Shown here piece after piece: positions 1 to 6,391 of a DNA stretch of 6,422 nt (within the stretch, counting starts at the first letter, position 1; every line of letters begins with the position of its first letter). The notes beneath the pieces are model-generated. The model did no database searches, was not told where the DNA came from, and saw nothing but the letters and a program-made list of their open reading frames with translations. The DNA comes from Pseudomonadota bacterium (lineage in GTDB: Bacteria > Myxococcota > Bradymonadia > UBA4248): NCBI GenBank assembly GCA_017629415.1, contig JAGBXG010000352.1, positions 1 to 6,422 of the forward strand. The letters run 5' to 3'. A program made the translations under genes and the position numbers.

Positions 1-471
1 ACATTTATTGGTTCCAAGCTCAAAGGCATTCCTGGCGGAGTCTGCGCCACTTTTGGACTTATTTTTCCAAGTCTTCTCATTATTGTATTGATTGCAGCAG
101 GCCTCAGTCAGTTTCAGGACAACGCCACGGTTGCCCATGCGTTTAACGGTATCCGTGCCTGCGTTTGCGTATTGATTATCAATGCCGTCATCAAATTGGC
201 CAAATCCAGTCTGGTAGACGTTCCTTCTGTTTGTATTTTTCTGACAGTTTTTGGACTTTCGGCTTTTTTGGGGCTTTCACCTGCTTTACTTGTAGGAATT
301 TGCGGCCTGGTAGGTTTTATCGTCCACAAGATCAAACATTCTGAGAGTTCGTCTATTCAGTTAAACGGTTCTCATACGGCAGAGATTTCGACTGAATCCG
401 AAGGCAGCGGTTCTGTTGCCAGCAACTCTGAATCATCGTCCACCTCAAAAGACCAGGAAAGTGCCTCATGA
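1..471 (+). CDS. Chromate transporter (CHR family) half-protein, N-terminal partner, 5' truncated
   Basis: The reading frame is open from base 1 to TGA at 469-471, giving 156 visible residues; the true start lies upstream of the window. The opening residues, TFIGSKLKGIPGG followed by a hydrophobic helix with FPS, match the middle of the CHR (ChrA, PF02417) domain, and AFNGIRACV matches the family's conserved 'A(F/Y)xGxRP' segment, although the usual Pro is absent. Three or four further membrane segments follow, up to about visible residue 110. The last 43 residues (114-156) are a hydrophilic tail with 17 Ser, unusual for this short family. CHR proteins are inner-membrane anion transporters, classically exporting chromate; many family members have no tested substrate. 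The gene overlaps the next by 4 bp, so the two halves are probably made together and pair in the membrane. An internal TTG at 88 is not a credible start, because homology continues upstream of it. Confidence 0.88.
   Translation, partial: TFIGSKLKGIPGGVCATFGLIFPSLLIIVLIAAGLSQFQDNATVAHAFNGIRACVCVLIINAVIKLAKSSLVDVPSVCIFLTVFGLSAFLGLSPALLVGICGLVGFIVHKIKHSESSSIQLNGSHTAEISTESEGSGSVASNSESSSTSKDQESAS
455..458 (+). promoter_or_regulatory. Ribosome binding site of the second transporter half
   Basis: AGGA lies 9 nt before the ATG at 468, inside the end of the upstream gene. It supports the ATG at 468 as the start, together with the ATGA stop/start overlap. It is the only convincing Shine-Dalgarno sequence in front of a gene start in this window. 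Confidence 0.6.
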
Positions 472-1040
472 TATGGCTTCATCTTTACTTTGAGTTTTTT
501 GTCATTGGTCTTCTGGCGGTAGGGGGCGGTCTGGCGACGATACCGTTTTTGACGGATTTATCTGAACGCACGGGATGGTTTACCTTAGATCAACTGACAA
601 ATATGATTGCTGTCAGTGAATCCACCCCTGGGCCTCTTGGTGTCAATATGGCCAGTTATGTTGGTTATGAAGTCGGCGGAATTATAGGTGCGGTCTCAGC
701 CACTATTGGTCTTATCACTCCATGTATTATCATTATACTTATCGTGGCGGCATGTTTAAAAAAATTCCGTAACAGCCAAACTGTTGTCGGCATTTTTTAT
801 GGTCTGCGTCCGGCCTCAACGGGCCTGATTGCCGCCGCTGGCTGGGCTGTTGTCTGTCTTTCTCTTATCCAAATCACGAGAGAAGACAGTTTTTTACCCT
901 CCGCCGTGCATTTTCAATGGCCGTGCATTGTTCTGGCTGCAGCCATTGGTTTTCTGACCCATTTTAAGAAAACCAAGCGCATTCATCCTGTGGCATGGAT
1001 TGCGATTTCAGCCATCATAGGTATTATTTTTCAGTTTTAA
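468..1040 (+). CDS. Chromate transporter (CHR family) half-protein, second partner
   Basis: A complete 190-aa protein, the usual size of a short-chain CHR protein (one domain, about half of a full ChrA). Family signatures are clear: an N-terminal helix with a GGGLATIPF segment (residues 19-27), the loop ESTPGPLGVNMASYVGY (51-67), which matches the conserved PGPxxxNxAxxVGY block, and GLRPASTGLI (112-121). Roughly six hydrophobic segments cover residues 5-27, 62-95, 105-133, 151-164 and 173-190, so this is an inner-membrane protein. Its start overlaps the previous gene's stop (ATGA), which points to translational coupling and a two-subunit transporter. The likely role is anion (chromate) export driven by the membrane potential. 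That substrate is family knowledge; nothing in the sequence proves it, and no chrB-type regulator is visible. Confidence 0.9.
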   Translation: MIWLHLYFEFFVIGLLAVGGGLATIPFLTDLSERTGWFTLDQLTNMIAVSESTPGPLGVNMASYVGYEVGGIIGAVSATIGLITPCIIIILIVAACLKKFRNSQTVVGIFYGLRPASTGLIAAAGWAVVCLSLIQITREDSFLPSAVHFQWPCIVLAAAIGFLTHFKKTKRIHPVAWIAISAIIGIIFQF

Positions 1041-1062
1041 TCTGGAAATATTGAAAACTTCT

Positions 1063-1081
1063 TTTGGGGCTTTTCCCCAAA
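1063..1081 (+). terminator. Hairpin after the transporter pair, possible weak terminator
   Basis: TTTGGGG and CCCCAAA form a perfect 7-bp stem with a CTTTT loop, 22 nt after the stop codon. No T-run follows, so it does not meet the usual intrinsic-terminator pattern. It could slow decay of the mRNA 3' end or act as a weak terminator. Confidence 0.35.
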
Positions 1082-1262
1082 CCACGCTTAGGGGGTGCAT
1101 CCCTAGGGTTCTGCAATAGATTTAACGTTTATGGCAGGTTAAACAGGTACTGACAACTGACGTTTCGGGGAGAAATAGGGCCCTGATTCCCATTCGGCGT
1201 TCCTGCCCCCCATTTCATAAGCGATATATGTTTTAGCGTATGGCGTGTTTCCGAAAGGGATG

Positions 1263-1296
1263 GCGCGGCGTATGACGCTTGTCGTCATAGCCGCGC
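1263..1296. repeat. Bulged-G palindrome, unit A1
   Basis: The left arm is GCGCGGC (1263-1269), then an unpaired G (1270), then TATGACG (1271-1277). The loop is 1278-1282. The right arm is CGTCATA (1283-1289) plus GCCGCGC (1290-1296). That is a 14-bp perfect stem broken only by the bulged G. It is the same design as the units at 1301, 6353 and 6392, so this is a dispersed repeat family resembling REP elements, not an isolated hairpin. Confidence 0.75.
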
Positions 1297-1300
1297 ACGC

Positions 1301-1334
1301 CGGGCGTATGGAGGCCGGAGGCCGACATAGCCCG
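1301..1334. repeat. Bulged-G palindrome, unit A2 (diverged copy)
   Basis: CGGGC (1301-1305), a bulged G (1306) and TATG (1307-1310) pair with CATA (1326-1329) and GCCCG (1330-1334). Inside, GGCC (1313-1316) pairs with GGCC (1320-1323) around a 3-nt loop, with GA facing GA in between. The sequence differs from the other copies but keeps the fold, including the bulge. It lies 4 bp after unit A1 and 50 bp before the channel gene. Confidence 0.65.
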
Positions 1335-1384
1335 CGCCCTTCCCAAAGCAAACCAGCTCACGATTCCATCTCATCATTATTTTT

Positions 1385-2302
1385 ATGTTTAAAAAATTCT
1401 TTATCGACAGCAATATTATTTTACTGCTTATCACGCTGAACAGCATTCTTATTTTTGCCCAAGAGTGCGGTGTCAATTATCTGTGGGTATCCATTATTGA
1501 TCTTATTTTAACGGCGATATTTCTGAGCGAAATCATTTATAAGAATGTGCATTATGGTTTTAAAAGTTTTTGGCGCCAGCCGATTAACACGATGGATGCT
1601 TTGCTCGTGATTTTGAGTATTCCTTCTGTTATTAATTTTATATATCCTATTGATATTATTGATCTTTCCTTCCTGCTTGCGCTTCGTGTGCTTCGCGTTT
1701 TACGAATTTTCCGTATTATTCGGCTGTTTCCGGATTTTGAAGTCATTGTCCGAAATTTTATCCTGGCCCTGAAGCAGTCATCCGCATTTTTACTCAGTTT
1801 TTTCATTTTGATTATTATTTTTGCGCTGATTGACTGCAGCATGTTCCGCGAAATTGCGCCTGAATATTTTTCGACGCCTTTTGAAGCCATTTATTCCACG
1901 TTCCGGATGTTCAGCGTGGAAGGCTGGTATGAAATTCCTGAAGCCGTTGTTTCCGGTCTTGAAGGGGAATTTTGGCGTCATGTGATTCGTATGTACTTCT
2001 GCATTCAGCTTCTTTTTGGCGGTATTGTGGGGATGTCACTGATTAATGCGATTTTTGTCGATGCGATGGTCAGTGACAATAACGACGATCTCAAACGCGA
2101 TGTTGCTGAAATCAAGGCCGTGGTGGAGCAAAGAAATGATGCGGTTCGCAAAGAACTGGAAGACATCAAATCGTTAATTGCGGCACACGACAGTCATCTG
2201 AGCAAAGACGAACCGTCTGAATCTGTGGATATTGCTCAAGAGCTGTCTCAAATTCGTGCATTGCTTCAAAAGCTGAGCAATGAGCAACCAAAGGATCAAT
2301 AA
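1385..2302 (+). CDS. Voltage-gated cation channel, single-domain six-TM (bacterial Nav/Cav-like)
   Basis: A 305-aa inner-membrane ion channel subunit of the Ion_trans family (PF00520), expected to work as a homotetramer. S1 is about residues 10-27, S2 32-51 (Glu49), S3 69-86 (Asp71), S4 95-114, S5 125-150, pore helix 165-177 and S6 200-224. S4 has five Arg at exact three-residue spacing (101, 104, 107, 110, 113), a full voltage sensor. The selectivity filter is S177-V-E-G-W-Y-E183; Glu179 and Trp181 match the TLESW core of NaChBac/NavAb. S6 keeps an Asn (221) near its inner end. Residues 232-300 are charged and heptad-like, consistent with the cytoplasmic coiled coil that holds tetramers. The start is the only ATG/GTG/TTG after an in-frame stop at 1328-1330; no Shine-Dalgarno is visible before it. 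Whether it passes Na+ or Ca2+ is open; filter Gly180 and Glu183 lean towards Ca2+. Confidence 0.9.
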   Translation: MFKKFFIDSNIILLLITLNSILIFAQECGVNYLWVSIIDLILTAIFLSEIIYKNVHYGFKSFWRQPINTMDALLVILSIPSVINFIYPIDIIDLSFLLALRVLRVLRIFRIIRLFPDFEVIVRNFILALKQSSAFLLSFFILIIIFALIDCSMFREIAPEYFSTPFEAIYSTFRMFSVEGWYEIPEAVVSGLEGEFWRHVIRMYFCIQLLFGGIVGMSLINAIFVDAMVSDNNDDLKRDVAEIKAVVEQRNDAVRKELEDIKSLIAAHDSHLSKDEPSESVDIAQELSQIRALLQKLSNEQPKDQ

Positions 2303-2314
2303 ATTGTGCAGGCG

Positions 2315-2356
2315 ACTCAAGTCATCGTCCCACTTACTCAAGTCATCGTCCCACTT
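2315..2356. repeat. Perfect 21-bp tandem duplication
   Basis: Two identical 21-bp units lie head to tail at 2315-2335 and 2336-2356, each beginning ACTCAAGTC and ending CCCACTT. At the junction, ACTT and AAGT form a short inverted repeat around a 4-nt spacer. The repeat sits between the channel stop and the kinase promoter, about 50-90 bp upstream of the -10. It may be a pair of protein-binding sites or simply a recent slippage duplication. Confidence 0.8.
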
Positions 2357-2402
2357 ATTTTAAATTTTCATCAAATTTTACCTAAGCAAGTATGAGCGAA
2401 CA

Positions 2403-2411
2403 TGGTATAAT
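2403..2411 (+). promoter_or_regulatory. Extended -10 promoter for the kinase gene
   Basis: TGG followed by TATAAT (2406-2411) is a consensus sigma70 -10 with the TGn extension. No good -35 lies 16-18 bp upstream, which extended -10 promoters can tolerate. Transcription would start near 2418, giving a leader of about 65 nt before the ATG at 2484. This suggests the kinase is transcribed separately from the channel, though read-through is possible. Confidence 0.55.
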
Positions 2412-2430
2412 GGAGGTTTGTTTTAGATTT

Positions 2431-2448
2431 CGGCTTATGCCGTTTTTT
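2431..2448 (+). terminator. Mini hairpin plus T6 in the kinase leader, possible attenuator
   Basis: CGGC (2431-2434), a TTAT loop and GCCG (2439-2442) are followed at once by six T. The stem is only 4 bp, so it is weak as a terminator. It lies downstream of the predicted start point at about 2418 and upstream of the kinase start, where it could cause pausing or premature stopping, or it could be the terminator of transcripts from the channel gene. Confidence 0.35.
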
Positions 2449-2483
2449 ATATTTTATTTTCTTTAAATTTGTCCATTTTAGCC

Positions 2484-5400
2484 ATGACCGACGTTGCAAA
2501 ACCAGAACTTCCAAATCCAGGTGACCGACTTGCCGACCGATATACGATTATTCAGCGTTGCAGTCTTGGCGGTTTTGGTGCCGTTTATCGCGGCATTCAG
2601 GACAATTTAGGCCGTGACATTGCGCTGAAAGTTCTTCTTCCTGATGTTGTGTCGAACAATGCTGACTATGTGGAGCAATTTCGTCAGGAAGCACTTTTAA
2701 CGAGTCAGCTTCGTCATCCGAATACGATTACCATATTTGACTATGGTCAGACCGATACAGGTTTGCTTTTTCTCGTCATGGAATGGCTGGACGGCAAGAC
2801 CTTGACCGAAGTGCTTCGTGAGGAAGGCGCGCTGAGTTATGATCGTTGTCTGCATATCAGCAATCAGATGCTCAAGTCGTTAAGTGAAGCTCATGAGCGC
2901 GGTATGGTTCATCGCGATCTTAAGCCTTCGAATTTGATGCTTTGCATGCAGTATGGCGAGTCAGATTTTGTCAAGGTTTTGGATTTTGGTTTGGTGAAAA
3001 ATCTGTCTGAGGAGACGCTGAGCATTCGCGGCAAGGCCGTAGAGGCACCTAAATTTACGGCCAAACGTCGCGCCCCTGGCACACCGCATTATATGGCTCC
3101 TGAGCAGGCCATGGGTAAAGGCACGACGACATCTGCCGATATTTATGCATTTGGTCTTATTCTTCATGAGATGCTGACCGGCAAACGAGCGGTAGATGGC
3201 GCAGATAAGATGGAAGTGCTGCTCAAACAGGTTCGTCAGCCGGTGCCTCCGCTTCCTGATGAGTTTAAAGATACATTTTTAGGCAAAGTTGTTTCACGTT
3301 GTGTTGAGAAAGATCCGCTCAAACGTCCTCAAAATGCCTCAGCTTTACTTCGTGATTATCAGCTGAACGAAGAAACGCGCGGCATTGAGGTTAACAATGC
3401 AGATTTTGAGGCAGCTGCACGTTGGAAAACCCTCGCGGAACAACGGAGCGCCCATTCCGAAGTCAGCAGTTCTCTCAAAGATTTGTTTGTCGGTCGTACG
3501 ACTGAGCTTGAAGAATTCCGCGCGATTGTTCAAAAAGGCATGACCGAGGGCAACGGTATGGCTTTGACGGTCACGGGGCAAACAGGTATTGGCAAAACGA
3601 CCTTGATCAATAAGTTTGCGGACATTTTCCTCGAACTGACCCATGGCACACGCATAAATGCCGCTTATTTGCCGCACAGTTATCTTTCTTATTCGGCGAT
3701 TCGAACGGCGCTTAAAAGCTTCCTGAATGTCCAGTCGGATGACGCGAGTGATGCCCAACTTGAAATCAAACGAGCGTTGGCCAAATACGACATTCATGAT
3801 GCTTATCTTGTTACGTTCATGACTCAGTTTATCGTGGGCAAATATGGTCAGGCTGGGGATGAACGCGAACAGACTGAATTGCGTCTGGAAGAATTTTTTG
3901 ATCTTGTTTCTCGGATGGTGCCCGTCATTTTCATCGTTGAAAATGTCCACTGGGCTGACACAGACAGTCTGAATTTGTTGTGGAAATCTGCACTTTCTGC
4001 CATCAGCAAACGCAGGCCGTTTTTCTTGGTGGCAACATTCCGCCATCAGGCACTTGCCCACAACCGCGAACTTCAGATGCTTCTGGAACGTCTCAACCGT
4101 CTGGATCATGTTTATTATCGCGAAATGCAGCTTGCCTGGCTGAGCAAAAAAGAATGCCATACGATTATTGAGAATGCCGTCAAGATGCAGCGTCCGATGG
4201 CTAATCAATGTATGGCTTTGTCGAAAGGCAATCCACTTTTCCTCAATCTCGTGCTTCGTTATATTCTTGATGAGAAGATGGCCGCCGGTACTGACGATGC
4301 TCAGAAACTCGTCATTCCCAATTCGATTGAAAAGATTTCTCTGAAGCGCATTGATCAGATTGTCCGCAAATACAATCAGCCCGAATACCGCGAAATTTTG
4401 CGCCGCGCGGCACTGATGGGCGAAACATTTTCTTTATCTGTTGTAGAGGCCCTGCTTCGCCGGGACGGTCAATATAATTTGTTGGACTTTACCAGCCGTG
4501 CGCTTGAGGTCTGGCGTCGCGAAGGGATTTTGCGTCGTCAATGGGATGCTGACATGTCTTTTGAATTTGTCCATCCTCATGTTGTTGATTTCTTTATTGC
4601 CGACTCTTCTCCCGAACTTCATCTGAATGTTGCGCGAACCAAAGAAGCCCTGAGTGCCACCGATGTCTTTATTGCCCTTGAAGACATTGCCAAACACTTC
4701 AAACTTGGCGGCGACAAAGCGAGCGCCCTTCGCTATTTTGGTCTTGCGGCCAATGCAGCTTCGCAGACGTCTGATCTTATCAAAGCGCGCAAACTTCTCG
4801 AAGAAATGATTCCGCTTTTTGGTCCCAATGAATCCGTTGAGACGATGAAAAATGTCTATTTCCAGCTTGGTGAATTGACATTGCGTTTATCCGAATACGG
4901 TCCTTCCAAAGATTATTTTGCGAAAACGATATCTTTGTCGCAGTCTGTCCAGGATCACCAGATGGCAGGCCTGGCTTATTGCGGTATTGCTGAGCTTGCA
5001 TTGGCACAAAATCAACTGGAAGAAGCCAGTTCGAATTATAATCGTGCCAAGCAGGCTTTACCTGATGAAGATCCCAATGTTCAGAGCAAACTATTGCTCG
5101 GGATGGGCAAACTTTCCAAACTTAAAGCCGACTGGCAGGCCGCCCTGGCGTGTTTCCAAAAAGCCTATGATTACAGTTCGAATTGTGCCGAATTCAATCT
5201 CATGGGGAATGCCCTTTACGAACTCGGTGTTATTTATTTTGCTTTAGGTGCATCGAGGCAGGCTCACCAGTGCTTTATTGCGGCCCAGAAAAACTATCAA
5301 ACGGTCAACAATACTGCCGATGAAGCCGATATTTTGCTTGCGCTTTCCCAAACATACGCGATTTTCATGCGTGCTGACGATGCGCGCGTGTCGAACGAAT

Positions 5401-6281
5401 CTGCGATTGAAATTTACCAGAAACTTGGCGATCAGCTTGGATTTGCGCGCGCATTGGCTCGCATGGGTGCCCTCAATATCCACCAGCTGGTTTATGATGA
5501 GGCGCAGAAATTTGTGCTTCGGAGTATGCCGCTTTTCAAAGATTTCCATGATGCCGTTGGCAATGCATTCTGTCAGCTTCAGCTGGCCATGATAGAACTT
5601 GCGCACGGTCAGTTTGAAAATGCGACAACCTTGGCCAATCAGGCTTTGGTCGAATTCCAAAAAACAGATGATTTTGGCGCACAAGTCACATTGCTGACAA
5701 TGCTGGGCACGATCAGCATGTATCAAAACAAGCTGGAAGCTGCTCAAAACCACTTCAATCAGGCCGAAATGCTGCTTGATGTTCATCAGTCGAATGCCGG
5801 CCGTCCCGAGCTTTACTGTGAATGCGGTATGTTGTGCGAATGCCGTGGCGACTTTGCAGGCGCCGAAAAATATTACAAACATGCGCAAGATATGGCACAG
5901 CAATGCGAACATCTCGAACAGACTTATCTGGCAAGACTGAGCATCATTAAGGTTAATCTCTATTTTGCGCCCGGCCGCTGGTATTACGAGGAATTGCTTA
6001 AAATTGCGAACGAAGCCAGAACTTATGGCCTCAAAACAGCCCAGCTTCAGGCGCTTTTGCTCATTGTCTGGTTTGAAGGTGTTTACGGCGAACAGCGCAC
6101 TTGGGAGAACCTCATGACTGAACTGACGCGTTTCGTTCAGAGCACCGGCCTGCCCGTTCACGGTATGCTTCGCATTTTCGAATTCAAAGCTGAAGTGCTT
6201 CGCTATGTTTCGCCCGAAATTTCGACAGCCCTTCATCGCAGTGCCGGCTGGATCCGCCAGTATCTGAGCCAGGGCAGATAA
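2484..6281 (+). CDS. Ser/Thr protein kinase fused to AAA_16-type ATPase and TPR repeats
   Basis: A 1265-aa soluble signalling protein; no signal peptide or membrane segment is seen. Residues 20-290 are a Hanks-type kinase: GGFGAVY loop (29-35), Lys49, Glu69, HRDLKPSN (143-150), DFG (167-169), APE (205-207), Asp219 and Arg281. All catalytic residues are present, so it should phosphorylate Ser/Thr. The first Gly of the Gly-rich loop is Ser27, and the activation segment is long with a basic KFTAKRR (190-196). Residues 334-700 are a COG3899-like ATPase: Walker A GQTGIGKT (365-372), Walker B region IFIVENVHWAD (482-492), ATFR (517-520) and GNPLFL (582-587). Residues 785-1145 hold about nine TPR-like helix pairs at 38-40 residue spacing, likely for partner binding. 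ATG 2484 is preferred over TTG 2469 because it is a stronger start codon and leaves the usual short lead into the kinase domain; neither has a Shine-Dalgarno. The substrate is unknown; the neighbouring channel is a candidate partner by position only. Confidence 0.93.
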   Translation: MTDVAKPELPNPGDRLADRYTIIQRCSLGGFGAVYRGIQDNLGRDIALKVLLPDVVSNNADYVEQFRQEALLTSQLRHPNTITIFDYGQTDTGLLFLVMEWLDGKTLTEVLREEGALSYDRCLHISNQMLKSLSEAHERGMVHRDLKPSNLMLCMQYGESDFVKVLDFGLVKNLSEETLSIRGKAVEAPKFTAKRRAPGTPHYMAPEQAMGKGTTTSADIYAFGLILHEMLTGKRAVDGADKMEVLLKQVRQPVPPLPDEFKDTFLGKVVSRCVEKDPLKRPQNASALLRDYQLNEETRGIEVNNADFEAAARWKTLAEQRSAHSEVSSSLKDLFVGRTTELEEFRAIVQKGMTEGNGMALTVTGQTGIGKTTLINKFADIFLELTHGTRINAAYLPHSYLSYSAIRTALKSFLNVQSDDASDAQLEIKRALAKYDIHDAYLVTFMTQFIVGKYGQAGDEREQTELRLEEFFDLVSRMVPVIFIVENVHWADTDSLNLLWKSALSAISKRRPFFLVATFRHQALAHNRELQMLLERLNRLDHVYYREMQLAWLSKKECHTIIENAVKMQRPMANQCMALSKGNPLFLNLVLRYILDEKMAAGTDDAQKLVIPNSIEKISLKRIDQIVRKYNQPEYREILRRAALMGETFSLSVVEALLRRDGQYNLLDFTSRALEVWRREGILRRQWDADMSFEFVHPHVVDFFIADSSPELHLNVARTKEALSATDVFIALEDIAKHFKLGGDKASALRYFGLAANAASQTSDLIKARKLLEEMIPLFGPNESVETMKNVYFQLGELTLRLSEYGPSKDYFAKTISLSQSVQDHQMAGLAYCGIAELALAQNQLEEASSNYNRAKQALPDEDPNVQSKLLLGMGKLSKLKADWQAALACFQKAYDYSSNCAEFNLMGNALYELGVIYFALGASRQAHQCFIAAQKNYQTVNNTADEADILLALSQTYAIFMRADDARVSNESAIEIYQKLGDQLGFARALARMGALNIHQLVYDEAQKFVLRSMPLFKDFHDAVGNAFCQLQLAMIELAHGQFENATTLANQALVEFQKTDDFGAQVTLLTMLGTISMYQNKLEAAQNHFNQAEMLLDVHQSNAGRPELYCECGMLCECRGDFAGAEKYYKHAQDMAQQCEHLEQTYLARLSIIKVNLYFAPGRWYYEELLKIANEARTYGLKTAQLQALLLIVWFEGVYGEQRTWENLMTELTRFVQSTGLPVHGMLRIFEFKAEVLRYVSPEISTALHRSAGWIRQYLSQGR

Positions 6282-6301
6282 CGTTTTTGGGGCATATTCT
6301 G

Positions 6302-6319
6302 ACATCATGAGATGTTTTT
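6302..6319 (+). terminator. Weak terminator-like hairpin after the kinase gene
   Basis: ACATC (6302-6306), an ATGA loop and GATGT (6311-6315) form a 5-bp stem running into five T (6315-6319), 20 nt after the stop codon. The stem is AT-rich and short, so termination would be weak alone; the strong hairpin right after it may help. Confidence 0.4.
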
Positions 6320-6320
6320 G

Positions 6321-6341
6321 GCAGGGGGCATCGCCCCCTGC
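6321..6341. repeat. Strong G/C hairpin downstream of the kinase gene
   Basis: GCAGGGGGC and GCCCCCTGC form a perfect 9-bp stem around a 3-nt ATC loop. No T-run follows on either strand, so it is not a standard terminator. Its place, just before the palindrome array, parallels the G/C hairpins found between the transporter stop and the first array, and it may block 3' exonuclease decay. Confidence 0.7.
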
Positions 6342-6352
6342 GGCGCTATTGG

Positions 6353-6384
6353 CGCGGCGTATGTCGCAAAGCGACATAGCCGCG
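6353..6384. repeat. Bulged-G palindrome, unit B1
   Basis: CGCGGC (6353-6358), a bulged G (6359) and TATGTCGC (6360-6367) pair with GCGACATA (6371-6378) and GCCGCG (6379-6384) around an AAA loop: 14 bp in total. Its outer arm equals that of unit A1, more than 5 kb away. Confidence 0.8.
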
Positions 6385-6391
6385 TCTGCAA

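Larger units (their letters stand above)
1041..1384. other. 344-bp noncoding gap between transporter pair and channel gene
   Basis: No credible gene is seen: the short open frames here read through palindromic repeats and have no recognisable protein character. The gap holds a G/C hairpin at 1063-1081, a weaker inverted repeat at 1089-1105 (TAGGG, 7-nt spacer, CCCTA), and two palindromic repeat units at 1263-1334. The stretch 1110-1260 shows no feature I can name. No clear -35/-10 pair is seen before the channel gene; CATTAT at 1375-1380 is a possible -10, but it would leave almost no leader. Confidence 0.6.

Noticed and set aside
88..90. TTG as the start of the first transporter gene
   Set aside because: The frame is open to base 1, and the residues before it match conserved CHR family sequence, so the gene is truncated by the window edge.
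1263..1334. CRISPR-like array
   Set aside because: The units are tandem imperfect palindromes without regular unique spacers, only two at each site, and no cas gene is present.
1139..1476. Short open frames on both strands in the gap before the channel gene
   Set aside because: They read through the palindromic repeats or the opposite strand of the channel gene, with low-complexity Arg/Gly/Pro-rich translations.
2469..2471. TTG as the start of the kinase gene
   Set aside because: It would add only five residues; the ATG at 2484 is a better start codon and neither has a Shine-Dalgarno to decide otherwise.
3345..4208. A 287-codon open frame on the - strand inside the kinase gene
   Set aside because: It is antisense to the end of the kinase domain and the first part of the ATPase domain; the translation has no family character and no promoter or ribosome binding site is visible.
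6321..6341. Standard intrinsic terminator
   Set aside because: The stem is strong but there is no T-run after it on either strand; the T-run on the + strand comes before the hairpin.
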